A stretch of 64,000 nucleotides of DNA, from NCBI RefSeq assembly GCF_024609765.1, contig NZ_JANFDG010000004.1:186001-250000 (forward strand), written 5' to 3'. The position numbers and the translations under genes are program-made. Shown here piece by piece: positions 43,175 through 52,248 of the stretch. The DNA is from Shinella pollutisoli. Lineage in GTDB: Bacteria > Pseudomonadota > Alphaproteobacteria > Rhizobiales > Rhizobiaceae. The stretch's first letter is position 1. Each line of letters begins with the position of its first letter. Under the pieces are notes generated by a model. That model worked only from the letters and a program-made list of their open reading frames with translations, had not been told where the DNA came from and made no database searches.

Positions 43175-44266
43175 ATGAGCGAACAGACCAATCTTCTCAA
43201 CATGCCCTACATCCTGCCCTCGCAGGCGCAGAAGCATGTCACCCACAACGAGGCGTTGCGCATGCTCGATGCCGTGCTGCATCTCCGCGTTGACGGGATC
43301 GGCCGCGACGCGCCGCCGGAAAGTCCGGAGGAGGGGGAGCGGCATGCGGTGGGTGATGCGCCGGCCGGTGCCTTTGCCGGCCATGCCGGCGAGATCGCCG
43401 CCTTTCAGGATGGCGCATGGGCGTTTTTCCCGCCGCGGGAGGGATGGTTGCTGTGGGATGCGGCGGGTGAGGCCTTGCACGTCTTCCATGAAGGCAACTG
43501 GGTGGAAGCCGTGCCCGCGCCCGACCGTCTGCAGCAGCTCGGCATCGCCACGGATGCGGACGGGGTGAACCGCCTCGCCGTCGCCGCCCATGCCACGCTT
43601 CTCACCCATGCGGGCGCCGGTCACCAGCTCAAGGTCAACAAGGCGGCGGCCGGGGATACCGCCTCGCTCCTGTTCCAGACCGACTGGTCGGGCCGGGCCG
43701 AGATGGGCCTTGCCGGCAACGACGATTTCTCCGTCAAGGTCTCGCCGGACGGCGCGGCCTGGAAGACGGCGCTGCGCGTGCGCGCCGCCGATGGCTTCGT
43801 CGGGATCGGCACGACGGAAGCCCGTTATCTCCTGACCGTCGGCCAGCCGGGCACGCCGGACGGAACGCCGCATTTCGACAAGTCGATCGGCATCTCGGGG
43901 GCCGGCGCCGCCTATTTCCGGGGCGAGGATACCGTCAACAACATCCGCTTCCTGATGGGAACCTCGACCAGCGGCTATGTCCTTCTGGCGTCGATGAGCA
44001 ACCATCCGTTCGTGATCCGCGTCAACAACAGCGTCGAGGCGATGCGGATCGCGGCGAGCGGCCAGATCGGCATCGGCACGACCGTGCCGCATGCCTCCGC
44101 CCTGCTCGACGTGGCCGGCACGGCCCGCGGCTTCCTGCCGCCGCGGATGACCACGACGCAGCGCGATGCCATCGCCGCGCCCGCCGAGGGCCTGATGGTC
44201 TACAACAGCACCGACCACGAGCCGCAATTCTGGGACGGGAGCCAGTGGAGGAGCATGGCCGCGTGA
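43175..44266 (+). CDS. DUF2793 protein with phage tail-fibre-like C-terminus
   Basis: 363 residues from the ATG at 43175 (CAAGGAAG upstream). The DUF2793 domain fills about residues 1-115: SEQTNLLNMPYILPSQAQKH, VTHNEALRMLDAVLHLRV and FFPPREGWLLWDAAG. The rest resembles structural repeats of tail fibres: LRVRAADGFVGIGTTEARYL, FVIRVNNSVEAMRIAASG and LPPRMTTTQRDAIAAPAEGL, then MVYNSTDHEPQFWDGSQW. DUF2793 proteins occur in prophages and gene-transfer-agent clusters of alphaproteobacteria. Here it sits alone, on the plus strand, among polysaccharide genes that all run the other way. It may bind the glycan made here. Confidence 0.75.
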   Translation: MSEQTNLLNMPYILPSQAQKHVTHNEALRMLDAVLHLRVDGIGRDAPPESPEEGERHAVGDAPAGAFAGHAGEIAAFQDGAWAFFPPREGWLLWDAAGEALHVFHEGNWVEAVPAPDRLQQLGIATDADGVNRLAVAAHATLLTHAGAGHQLKVNKAAAGDTASLLFQTDWSGRAEMGLAGNDDFSVKVSPDGAAWKTALRVRAADGFVGIGTTEARYLLTVGQPGTPDGTPHFDKSIGISGAGAAYFRGEDTVNNIRFLMGTSTSGYVLLASMSNHPFVIRVNNSVEAMRIAASGQIGIGTTVPHASALLDVAGTARGFLPPRMTTTQRDAIAAPAEGLMVYNSTDHEPQFWDGSQWRSMAA

Positions 44267-44295
44267 ACCGGACCTGGCGCTGAGACGGGAAGCGC

Positions 44296-45336
44296 TCATG
44301 CCGCGCGCCGTATGAGCGAGGCATAGTAGCGGACATAGAACCATTGTATCAGCCGTCGCAGCCGGATCGGCGAGAGATTGATCGCCGCCATCAGCCCGTA
44401 GCGCGCCACCGTCGCCATGCCGCCCGCCCTGTTGACATGCCGGAACGGGAAAAGCCCGGCATCTTTCATCCGGGCGAGAACGGGCCGCACCATTCCCGCC
44501 TCGAGCGGATGGCAGGCATAGGCCTGCATGATCGCCGCATCGAGCAACCGGATCCGCGCGTCGATCGCCGCCGCTATCCGGCGGCCGCAGCGGGGATGCT
44601 GCCGCGTCCGGGCAAGCTGCTCGCGGACATTGAGCATCGACGTCATCCTGAACGTGGAAACCGTCGGGTTCATGCTGGCAGTGAGGGAGGATGGCCTCAG
44701 GATATAATCATAGGCGACGATGTCGGAAATGAGTAACCTTTTGGTGAACATCATAATTCTAGGGAGAATTTCCACGTCTTCCATGAAAAGTTTTTCGGCA
44801 AACATAATTTTATTTTCAATAAGAATTTCTCTTTTTATAATAAATTTCCAGAAAAAGCATTGTATATAGTTTTTCTCATAGTAATCTTCTCCTGACAACA
44901 GAGAGTTCCTTGGTCCGTTCGATATTACGGAAAAACGCTCCGGAGAATCGGGCGTCGATCCTATCGCTCGCGATCCTGCGACCATCACATCGGCATGATC
45001 ACGATCGAGAGAGGACAATATCGCCTCGATCTTTTCGTGCCGCACGATATCGTCCGCATCGACGCACCAGATATATTCGCCCGTTGCGTTTCTTATCCCG
45101 GTGTTTCGCGCCGTTCCCGGACCATCGTTTTTCGGCTCCACGATGAGCTTGAAACGCTCCGTTTGCGGCATCGTTTTCCGGACGATGTCATCGGTGCCGT
45201 CCGTCGATCCATCATCCACGACGATGATTTCGATGCGGTTGGAAATCGCATGAATCCGCGACAGGTTCTCGACGGCCCGCGCGATATAGTCGCTGCCGTT
45301 GAACACGGGAACGATAAGGCTCAGCAAATAGCTCAA
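44296..45336 (-). CDS. GT2 family glycosyltransferase
   Basis: 346 residues. The GT-A core shows LLSLIVPVFNGSDYIARAVE, IIVVDDGSTDGTDDIV, GPGTARNTGIRNATGEYIWC and VDADDIVRHEKIEAILSSL, which includes the DxD metal site. Helices follow, with MEDVEILPRIMMFTKRLLIS. The middle (about 44740-44900) is strikingly AT-rich against the GC-rich ends, so the gene is a composition mosaic. It follows the downstream end of a GT4 gene in the same direction. Donor and acceptor unknown. Confidence 0.88.
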   Translation of the reverse strand: MSYLLSLIVPVFNGSDYIARAVENLSRIHAISNRIEIIVVDDGSTDGTDDIVRKTMPQTERFKLIVEPKNDGPGTARNTGIRNATGEYIWCVDADDIVRHEKIEAILSSLDRDHADVMVAGSRAIGSTPDSPERFSVISNGPRNSLLSGEDYYEKNYIQCFFWKFIIKREILIENKIMFAEKLFMEDVEILPRIMMFTKRLLISDIVAYDYILRPSSLTASMNPTVSTFRMTSMLNVREQLARTRQHPRCGRRIAAAIDARIRLLDAAIMQAYACHPLEAGMVRPVLARMKDAGLFPFRHVNRAGGMATVARYGLMAAINLSPIRLRRLIQWFYVRYYASLIRRAA

Positions 45337-45356
45337 GGGCGATATCCTTCCGATTC

Positions 45357-46475
45357 CTACGCGGCTGGCCTCGACGGCATCAGAGTTTCGATCAGTCGCA
45401 GATAATTATCCGCCGCCGCCTCGATGGAAAATTTGCGCGCGCGCTCGCGCAGCAGATCGGGGTCCGTCGGATTGTCCAGCATACTCTCGATGGCTTGCGC
45501 CATGTCTTCAGGCCGATCGACGGGCACAAGTGCGCCATAGCGACCGCGGTCGAGGATTTCAGCCGGGCCGCCTGGGCAGTCCGTGCTGACGACCGGCGTG
45601 CCGCACGCCATCGCCTCCACCAGCACATTGCCGAAACCTTCATCCCGGGACGAAAGGACCAAGATGGATGCTCGCGCCATGTAGGCGAACGGGTTCTCGA
45701 CGAAGCCCGGCAGGAGGACATGCTCCTGCAGATCCAACTCGTGCACGAGGCGTTCCAGGGCGGGTCGTTCAGGCCCTTCGCCAAGGACAAGAAGCCGGAT
45801 CTTCCGGCTCTTTCGCAGGATTTCGAACGCGTTCAGCAAAGTGGCGAAATCCTTGGCCGGATCAAGCCGGCCCACGGCCACGACGAGGGGCTCCGACCGC
45901 AGCTCCAGCCATTCGCACCTTACGAACTCGCGTGCGCAAACGTCCATCGACGCGTGCCAAGAAGGGTTGTAGATACGGTGAACATTCCGAGGTGCCACCC
46001 CCGGCAGGCGCTTGATGTTGTCCGCGACCCCATCGCTCACCCCTACAACAGCATCCGCCAACCGGTGTGAATGCCGCAAGATCGACGTCAGCGGCCTCGA
46101 CCTGGCGTTGCTGGTGTTCTCGAACGCCCGAGTAACATAGCCATGATGAGTGAAGATCAGCACAGGGCGTGGCCGGACAAGCCGGACAGCCCACCCGGCG
46201 AAGACATTGGCGAGATCACCTGCGGAAATCACCACGTCCGGGCGCTCCCCACGGAGATAGCGAGCGAAAAGCGGAAAGCTGCTCTTTAGATGCCGTGCAC
46301 CGAGATCGACGATCCGCACACGGCTGTCTCTCTCATCCGCATAGGCATTTTCGCCGAGCCGCATCAGAACGAGATCGACCTCGTGGCCCGCGCGTGCGAA
46401 CTCGCTTGCGAGCCGAACCAGTACCCGCTCCGTGCCTCCGCGGCCAAGTGCCGTAAAATAGAGGGTTATGCGCAT
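45357..46475 (-). CDS. GT4 glycosyltransferase
   Basis: 372 residues, a full GT-B enzyme. It starts MRITLYFTALGRGGTERVLV, where the GRGGTERV loop is common in family 4. The donor half has VVAVGRLDPAKDFATLLNAF, LLVLGEGPERPALERLVHEL, VLLPGFVENPFAYMARASIL and SSRDEGFGNVLVEAMACGTP, with the E-x7-E pair. It lies 20 bases before the GT2 gene, so the two are probably one transcript. The specificity is unknown. Confidence 0.9.
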   Translation of the reverse strand: MRITLYFTALGRGGTERVLVRLASEFARAGHEVDLVLMRLGENAYADERDSRVRIVDLGARHLKSSFPLFARYLRGERPDVVISAGDLANVFAGWAVRLVRPRPVLIFTHHGYVTRAFENTSNARSRPLTSILRHSHRLADAVVGVSDGVADNIKRLPGVAPRNVHRIYNPSWHASMDVCAREFVRCEWLELRSEPLVVAVGRLDPAKDFATLLNAFEILRKSRKIRLLVLGEGPERPALERLVHELDLQEHVLLPGFVENPFAYMARASILVLSSRDEGFGNVLVEAMACGTPVVSTDCPGGPAEILDRGRYGALVPVDRPEDMAQAIESMLDNPTDPDLLRERARKFSIEAAADNYLRLIETLMPSRPAA

Positions 46476-46512
46476 CGGATGATCTCTCGGCGGCCTTAAA
46501 ATGATATGAATT

Positions 46513-47697
46513 CTAAGCCTTGCTACGTAGATATTTATACTGAAATTTTACATATTTTCTGGCAATTAAAGATATTACTCTTTGTATGAAGAATATGATC
46601 GTATCAAAATTTCTCTCATATTCCAAATCTCTTCCGTATAATTCTTCGTATTTATTGCCATCCGGCGAGGTGCTGAAGTCTCTATGGAAGCTTGTTTCCA
46701 GGAAATCATAATATGATTCCTTGGAAACCTCGTCGTTCTTCATGTGAAAGAACGTCTCTAATGCCCTTCGAACAGTGCAGTCGTCGATATCAACCCTGTT
46801 CGAGAAATTTTCCGCGAATGCGACTTTATACGTCTGCTCATGTAAAAGACACGGGGTATCCAGCTTCCGTGTCACGAAGAAAATGAACTTTCGAAGGGGC
46901 ATCGCCTCCATGACCGTTCGCCCGGCGCCGACGACACAGTCGGCGTGATGCATCAGCTCGAACGCATCTTCCGTATATTCGGGCGCGACATGGCAAACCA
47001 TGCAATCGGGCGACATCGAGCTTACTATCGAATCATGGACGTTCTTGTCCTCCACCTCGCCAATAACCGCGAGGCAGGATTTAAGTCCCCAGGAATTCAG
47101 TTCATGTACAAAGTTTATCGTCTTCAGGATATCGTTGTAATAATCGGCGCCAATCCTGGATATCCGCATGACCTTGAATGAGTCCGTCGGAAATCCCGAG
47201 AAGGGATTTTCTCGGGCAACGTTTCTTTGGCCCCTGTAAAATATCCTGTTTGGAATTAGATTGACACTTTTCGGCGGGAATAATTTCTTGTTCGAGAAAT
47301 GCTCGTAATCTGCCACATGCGTGACGACGACGTTTCTAAACGCCGGATACAGAAGCGCGGGCTTGGGCCCGCCGGCCTTGGTCACGATCAGCGGCAGGCG
47401 TGTGCGGGCTGCCAGGAGGCTGCCGAACATCCCCGATCTTTGATCGAATGAATGAATGACACTCACGCTGTTGTAGTCAAAGTATTTACATTTAATTATA
47501 TTATATATATTTAAAATGCTGTGTTTGATACAGATAATGTTCTCTACATCCCTCAGGGCGCTTGGGATTCGGTCTCCGATGACCACGACGAAATATTCGC
47601 TCGTCAGGCTGAGAAGGATCGATCGAAGATCGTTGAAGTGGCCTCCGACGCCACGTCCGTCGATCTCCCTGCTGTAGCTGATCATATAAAGGATCAT
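46513..47697 (-). CDS. Glycosyltransferase-like protein, AT-rich
   Basis: 394 residues from the ATG at 47697, which overlaps the ABC transporter stop (ATGA). It opens MILYMISYSREIDGRGVGGH. The N-lobe has FVVVIGDRIPSALRDV and SVSVIHSFDQRSGMFGSLLA; the C-lobe has VMRISRIGADYYNDILKTIN, SCLAVIGEVEDKN and DCVVGAGRTVMEAMPLRKFI, which resembles the donor loop of GT-B enzymes (GRTVMEA). Sequence is much richer in A and T than the rest of the locus, so it was probably acquired separately. It sits between the flippase and a GT4 gene. Family not certain. Confidence 0.65.
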   Translation of the reverse strand: MILYMISYSREIDGRGVGGHFNDLRSILLSLTSEYFVVVIGDRIPSALRDVENIICIKHSILNIYNIIKCKYFDYNSVSVIHSFDQRSGMFGSLLAARTRLPLIVTKAGGPKPALLYPAFRNVVVTHVADYEHFSNKKLFPPKSVNLIPNRIFYRGQRNVARENPFSGFPTDSFKVMRISRIGADYYNDILKTINFVHELNSWGLKSCLAVIGEVEDKNVHDSIVSSMSPDCMVCHVAPEYTEDAFELMHHADCVVGAGRTVMEAMPLRKFIFFVTRKLDTPCLLHEQTYKVAFAENFSNRVDIDDCTVRRALETFFHMKNDEVSKESYYDFLETSFHRDFSTSPDGNKYEELYGRDLEYERNFDTIIFFIQRVISLIARKYVKFQYKYLRSKA

Positions 47698-49577
47698 GGC
47701 GCGGCCTTCTGCGGATGCTGGAGAACGCCTCCATCCAGCCGCACCACCCGGTCGCATCCCTCCAGCGTGCTCAGCCGGTGGGCGATGATGAGGATGGTCA
47801 GGTTGCGGTCGAGCCGGTCGATCGCCGTCATCACGGCGCTCTCGGTCTCGGTGTCGAGCGCGCTTGTCGCCTCGTCGAAGATGAGCACGCTCGCCTGCTT
47901 GTAGAGCGCGCGGGCGATCCCGATGCGCTGGCGCTGGCCGCCGGAGAGCCGGATGCCGCGCTCGCCCACGTAGGTGTCGTAGCCCTCGGGCAGCGCGGCG
48001 ACGACGTCGGCGAGCTCGGCCTGCTCGGCGGCCCGGCGCACGCGCTCGCGGTCGATCGCCTCGCGCTTGACGCCGAAGGCGATGTTCTCGGCGATGCTCG
48101 CGTCGGCGAGGAAGATCGCCTGCGGCACATGGGCGATGTTCCTCTGCCAGGCCGCGCGGTTTTCGGCGAAAAGGCGCACGCCGTCGACGCGGATCTCGCC
48201 CTCCGTCGGCTCCAGCAGGCCGATCAGGATGTCCATCAGCGTCGACTTGCCGCTGCCGGTGCGCCCGGCGATGCCGATGCGCGCGCCCCGCTCGATCACG
48301 AGATCGATGCCGGACAGCGCGCGGCCCCGCCCGCCCGCATAGGCGTAGCCGACGCCGGAAAGCGCGATCGCCTCGCGGAAGGGGAGGGGGGCCGCCGGCT
48401 CGCCCGCCTCCGGCGCCCCGCGCGCGAGCAGGGCGACGACGTCGGCGAGGTTCTGCCGGTTGCCCATCGCGGAGGCCCAGCCGTTGTAGACCTGCTGGAT
48501 GAGCGGCAGGAGGCGCTGGGCGCCGAGCGCCAGCGCGCCCAGCACGGGGATCGCCGCGAGGATGCCGCCCGGCCGCCCGGCGACGCCGACGGCCACCAGC
48601 GCGATCAGCACCGTGCCGGCGCCCTCCACCAGGAAGCGCGGCGCGTGGGCGAAGAGCGCGTTCCTCGCCCGCGCGTCGCGGAAGGCCCTCTCGGCGCGCT
48701 CGTAGGCCTCGACGAAGACCGGCTGCGACCGGTCGATCAGCACGTCGCGGATGCCGCCGAGGCCCTCCTGCATCGCCCGCACGCGATCCCCCTGCGCGCG
48801 GGCGATGGCGACGCCGTTCGCCTGCAGGCGGCGGCGCGTGGCGAAGGAGACCGCCAGATAGATGGCGACGAAGCCGCCGCCGGCGGTGAGCGCCACCACC
48901 GGGTCGATGACGATCAGCCCGGCGACGATGAAGACGGCGATGACGGCGGCGACGGCGGCCGTCATCAGCGGCGACAGCACGTGGTTCGTGACCATCTCCA
49001 CCTTGTTGATCGAGGCGATGATCTCGCTGCTGTTGCGCAGGGTGTGGTAGGAATAGGGCTGGCCGAGCGTGTCGGCATAGAGCTTCACGCCGAGTTCGCA
49101 GGACACGCCGTAGACGAATTTCTGGCTCGCCCACAGCAGCAGGAGCCGCAGCACCGCGGCGAGCAGCGCGGCGCCGGCGAACAGGCCCGTCAGCGCGTAG
49201 AGGACCTGCCGGTGCCCGCTGGCGCCGAGGAGGTCGAACAGCGGCCGCAGCGCCTGCAGCACCGGCGTGTCGTCCGGCGCGGCGATGGCGGCGAGGAAGG
49301 GCAGCAGCGCGCCGATGGTGAAGAGCTCCGCCAGCGCGCCGACGAGCATCAGCGCCAGGAGCGGCGCGAGCATGCGCCGCCGTTTCGCGGAAAGATGGCG
49401 CAGCAGCGCGCGCAGCGCCGCCGGGATCGACGCCGTCTCCCCCTCGGCGGCCCTGTGCGCGATATCGGCGAGCATCCTGGTCATGTCGTTCCGTGCCGGC
49501 GCCCCTGCCGTGCTTTCGGGCGGATACGCGCCCTTGTGCGCATTCGGGAAGGCGATCGCTTGAGTGACGTCCTGCAT
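47694..49577 (-). CDS. ABC transporter, PglK-type lipid-linked oligosaccharide flippase
   Basis: 627 residues, half-size exporter with permease and ATPase fused. About six membrane helices occupy residues 55-330 (LLALMLVGALAELFTIGALL; VIAVFIVAGLIVIDPVVALT). The ATPase has Walker A GRTGSGKSTLMDILIG, signature LSGGQRQRIGIARALYK, Walker B VLIFDEATSALDTETE and the switch histidine in LIIAHRLSTLEGCDRV. The region SYHTLRNSSEIIASINKVEM resembles PglK/WlaB rather than MsbA. PglK flips lipid-linked oligosaccharides, which would replace a missing Wzx here. Lipid A or multidrug export remain possible. Confidence 0.8.
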   Translation of the reverse strand: MQDVTQAIAFPNAHKGAYPPESTAGAPARNDMTRMLADIAHRAAEGETASIPAALRALLRHLSAKRRRMLAPLLALMLVGALAELFTIGALLPFLAAIAAPDDTPVLQALRPLFDLLGASGHRQVLYALTGLFAGAALLAAVLRLLLLWASQKFVYGVSCELGVKLYADTLGQPYSYHTLRNSSEIIASINKVEMVTNHVLSPLMTAAVAAVIAVFIVAGLIVIDPVVALTAGGGFVAIYLAVSFATRRRLQANGVAIARAQGDRVRAMQEGLGGIRDVLIDRSQPVFVEAYERAERAFRDARARNALFAHAPRFLVEGAGTVLIALVAVGVAGRPGGILAAIPVLGALALGAQRLLPLIQQVYNGWASAMGNRQNLADVVALLARGAPEAGEPAAPLPFREAIALSGVGYAYAGGRGRALSGIDLVIERGARIGIAGRTGSGKSTLMDILIGLLEPTEGEIRVDGVRLFAENRAAWQRNIAHVPQAIFLADASIAENIAFGVKREAIDRERVRRAAEQAELADVVAALPEGYDTYVGERGIRLSGGQRQRIGIARALYKQASVLIFDEATSALDTETESAVMTAIDRLDRNLTILIIAHRLSTLEGCDRVVRLDGGVLQHPQKAAP

Positions 49578-49604
49578 TCCTCCCCGCCGCCCCCGCGGCG
49601 GGGT

Positions 49605-50780
49605 TCAGTCCATGCCGAAGATGTCGCGGGTGAAGATCTTTTCCGCCGCGTCGGCGATCTCCGGGGCCATCCGGTTGGCCGCGATCAGGTCCGCCTCGGC
49701 CTTGAAGGCCGCGAGGTCGTTGACGACGCGCGCGCCGGAAAAGACCGGGACGGCAAGCGCGGGCTCGTGGACGATGACCTCGACGCCCTTCGCCTGGAGG
49801 CGGCGCATGATGCCCTGCACGGAGCTCTGCCGGAAATTGTCGGAATCGGTCTTCATCGCCAGCCGGTGGATGCCCACGCAGCGCGGATTGCGCGCGAGGA
49901 TCGCCTCGGCGATGAAATCCTTGCGCGTGCGGTTGGCGTCGACCACGGCGCGGATGAGGTTCTGCGGCACGTCGGCATAGTTGGCGAGCAGCTGCTTGCT
50001 GTCCTTCGGCAGGCAATAGCCGCCGTAGCCGAAGGAGGGATTGTTGTAGTGGCCGCCGATGCGCGGATCGAGCCCGACGCCCTCGATGATCTGTCGCGCG
50101 TCGAGGCCGTGGGCGAGCGCATAGCTGTCGAGCTCGTTGAAATAGGCGACGCGCAAGGCGAGATAGGTGTTGGCGAAGAGCTTGATCGCCTCCGCCTCGG
50201 TCGGGTCGGTGAAGAGCACCGGCACGTCGGCGTCGAGCGCGGCCTCGCGCAGCAGGCCGGCGAAGACCTGCGCCCGCTCGCCGCGCCCGCCGACGACGAT
50301 GCGCGAGGGATGGAGGTTGTCGTGGAGCGCCTTGCCCTCGCGCAGGAATTCCGGGCTGAAGAGGATCCGGTCCGTGCCGAGCCGCTGCGAGATGTCGCGG
50401 GTGAAGCCGACCGGCACGGTGGACTTGATGACGATGGTGGCCTGCGGGGCGAGCCGGAGGACATCGCGCGCGACCGCCTCGACGCTCGACGTGTCGAAGT
50501 AGTTGGAGACGGGATGGTAGTTCGTGGGTGTCGCCACGACCACGAAATCGGCATCCGCATAGGCTTCCGCCGGATCGGTCGTCGCCGTGAGGTCGAGCGG
50601 CGCCTCGGCGAGGTAGCGGGAGATGTCGGGATCGATGATCGGGCTCTCGCCGGCCCTCAGCCGGGCGACGCGGGCGGCGTCGACGTCGAGCGCCCGGACG
50701 CGGTTGCGCTGCGCGAGGAGCACGGCATTCGACAGTCCGACATAACCGATCCCAGCGACGGCGACGATCTTCCCCGACAT
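49605..50780 (-). CDS. ugd: UDP-glucose 6-dehydrogenase
   Basis: 391 residues from the ATG at 50780 ([20 protein letters not shown]). It oxidises UDP-glucose to UDP-glucuronate with two NAD+. Marks are [37 protein letters not shown], the lysine/asparagine region [20 protein letters not shown] and the catalytic cysteine in [19 protein letters not shown]. The single-Rossmann start and YGGYCLPKD mark the UDP-glucose branch (compare GGHCIAVDPWF of the wecC product). It gives a third nucleotide-sugar acid to the locus. It lies 27 bases before the flippase gene, same strand. Confidence 0.92.
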   Translation of the reverse strand: MSGKIVAVAGIGYVGLSNAVLLAQRNRVRALDVDAARVARLRAGESPIIDPDISRYLAEAPLDLTATTDPAEAYADADFVVVATPTNYHPVSNYFDTSSVEAVARDVLRLAPQATIVIKSTVPVGFTRDISQRLGTDRILFSPEFLREGKALHDNLHPSRIVVGGRGERAQVFAGLLREAALDADVPVLFTDPTEAEAIKLFANTYLALRVAYFNELDSYALAHGLDARQIIEGVGLDPRIGGHYNNPSFGYGGYCLPKDSKQLLANYADVPQNLIRAVVDANRTRKDFIAEAILARNPRCVGIHRLAMKTDSDNFRQSSVQGIMRRLQAKGVEVIVHEPALAVPVFSGARVVNDLAAFKAEADLIAANRMAPEIADAAEKIFTRDIFGMD

Positions 50781-50896
50781 GACCACCCGTTCCAAAGCGA
50801 TTGCCGACGGAAAGCCGCACCGCAACTTCCCGGCGATTTTCTAGCAGCTTTGCGGGCGGATAGACAGGCCCTGCGGCGTCGCGCCTCGCGTTAACG

Positions 50897-51994
50897 TTAA
50901 GCGGCGGGGGAGGCGGCGGCCTCGAATTCGCGCGCGAAGCGGCCGGTGGCGAGGAAGGCGGCGACCTCGTCCTCGGCCTTGCGGCAGTCGAGCCCGCAGG
51001 CGGCGAGCCAGTCCTCGGCATAGTAGGTGCGCGAGTAGCGTTCGCCGGGATCGCAGATGAGCGAGACGAGCGAGCCCCGCTCGCCGCGGCGGATCATGGC
51101 GGCGGCCTTCCAGCAGAGGGCGGCGAAATTGCTGCCCGTCGAGCCGCCGACGCCGCGGCCGAGATGGGCCGACAGCGCGCGCATGGCGCCGAGTGCCGCC
51201 TCGTCCGGCACGCGCACCATCTCGTCGATGATCTCCGGGATGAAGGAAGGCTCGACGCGCGGCCGGCCGATGCCCTCGATGCGCGAGGGCCGCTCGCAGG
51301 TGACGGCGCGGCTGCCCGTGCGGTAGCTCTCGAAGAAGGCGGAGAATTCCGGGTCGACGCCGAGGAGGCGCGTCTCCAGCCGCTTGTAGCGGATGTAGCG
51401 GCCGATCGTCGCCGTCGTGCCGCCCGTGCCGGCGCTCATGACGATCCAGCGCGGCACGGGGTGCTCCTCGCGGGCGAGCTGGTCGAAGATGCTCTCGGCG
51501 ATGTTGTTGTTGCCGCGCCAGTCGGTCGCCCGCTCGGCATGGGTGAACTGGTCGATGTAGTGGCCGCCGAGCTCCTGCGCGAGGCGGGCGGCCGCCTCGT
51601 AGAGCGAGACGCCCGGCGCCACGAAATGGCAGCGTCCGCCGTAATGCCCGATCGCCGCGATCTTCTCCGCCGAGGTCGCCTCCGGCACGACGGCGTAGAA
51701 GGGCACGCCGATCATGCGGGCGAAATAGGCCTCCGACACGGCCGTCGAGCCCGACGACGCCTCCACCACCGGCACGCCCTCGCGGATCTTGCGGTTGACC
51801 AGCGCATAGAGGAAGAGCGAGCGGGCGAGCCGGTGCTTCAGGCTGCCGGTCGGGTGGGTGGATTCGTCCTTGAGGTAGATGTCGACGCCGGCAAAGCCGG
51901 TCTCGAGCCTGAGGAGATGCGTGTCGGCCGAACGGCGCTGGTCCGCCTCGATCAGCGCCACCGCCCGGTTCGCCCATTGCCTGTCGTCGGTCAT
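50897..51994 (-). CDS. PLP-dependent cysteine synthase family protein
   Basis: 365 residues with the fold-II beta-family core: [20 protein letters not shown] (PLP lysine in SLKHR), [20 protein letters not shown] and the phosphate-binding [35 protein letters not shown] and [14 protein letters not shown] follow. It belongs to the Cds1-like branch, reported as L-cysteine desulfhydrase in mycobacteria, rather than to CysK/CysM. The reaction may therefore be cysteine breakdown to pyruvate, sulfide and ammonia. Monocistronic; flanked on the upstream side by palindromic repeats. Confidence 0.85.
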   Translation of the reverse strand: MTDDRQWANRAVALIEADQRRSADTHLLRLETGFAGVDIYLKDESTHPTGSLKHRLARSLFLYALVNRKIREGVPVVEASSGSTAVSEAYFARMIGVPFYAVVPEATSAEKIAAIGHYGGRCHFVAPGVSLYEAAARLAQELGGHYIDQFTHAERATDWRGNNNIAESIFDQLAREEHPVPRWIVMSAGTGGTTATIGRYIRYKRLETRLLGVDPEFSAFFESYRTGSRAVTCERPSRIEGIGRPRVEPSFIPEIIDEMVRVPDEAALGAMRALSAHLGRGVGGSTGSNFAALCWKAAAMIRRGERGSLVSLICDPGERYSRTYYAEDWLAACGLDCRKAEDEVAAFLATGRFAREFEAAASPAA

Positions 51995-52070
51995 CGGTCC
52001 CGTCCCTGGTGCGTTGCGATCACCCCCTCAAGGGCAGGCCCATCGCATGGAGATGCGGCCTTGCCGCTTT

Positions 52071-52205
52071 TCCCTTCTCCCCGCCGGGGAGAAGGTGGCC
52101 CGAAGGGCCGGATGAGGGGGCAAGTTCGCCGCATCCTGCCTGTGGCCCCCTCATCCCGCTGCCGCGACCTTCTCCCCGGCGGGGAGAAGGGGCAGAAGGC
52201 ATCCT
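52071..52205. repeat. Paired RIME-like palindromic elements
   Basis: Two opposing copies of the same unit with a short spacer. The first reads CTTCTCCCCGCCGGGGAGAAG, then GTGGCCCGAAGGGCC and GGATGAGGGG; the second is CCCCCTCATCCCGCTG, then a CTTCTCCCCGGCGGGGAGAAG stem. The strong stems resemble Rhizobium-specific intergenic mosaic elements. They fill the gap between the cysteine-synthase-like and DUF1989 genes. Confidence 0.8.
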
Positions 52206-52248
52206 CGTCATTCCATATGCGACGGCCCCGCCCTTGAGAGGTTGGGGA

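Noticed and set aside
46513-51021. A 1502-codon open frame spanning from the AT-rich glycosyltransferase back over the ABC transporter and ugd
   Set aside because: Only its last 394 residues resemble a protein. The upstream part is an arginine/alanine-rich antisense-type shadow of the flippase and ugd genes, which have clear domains in another frame.
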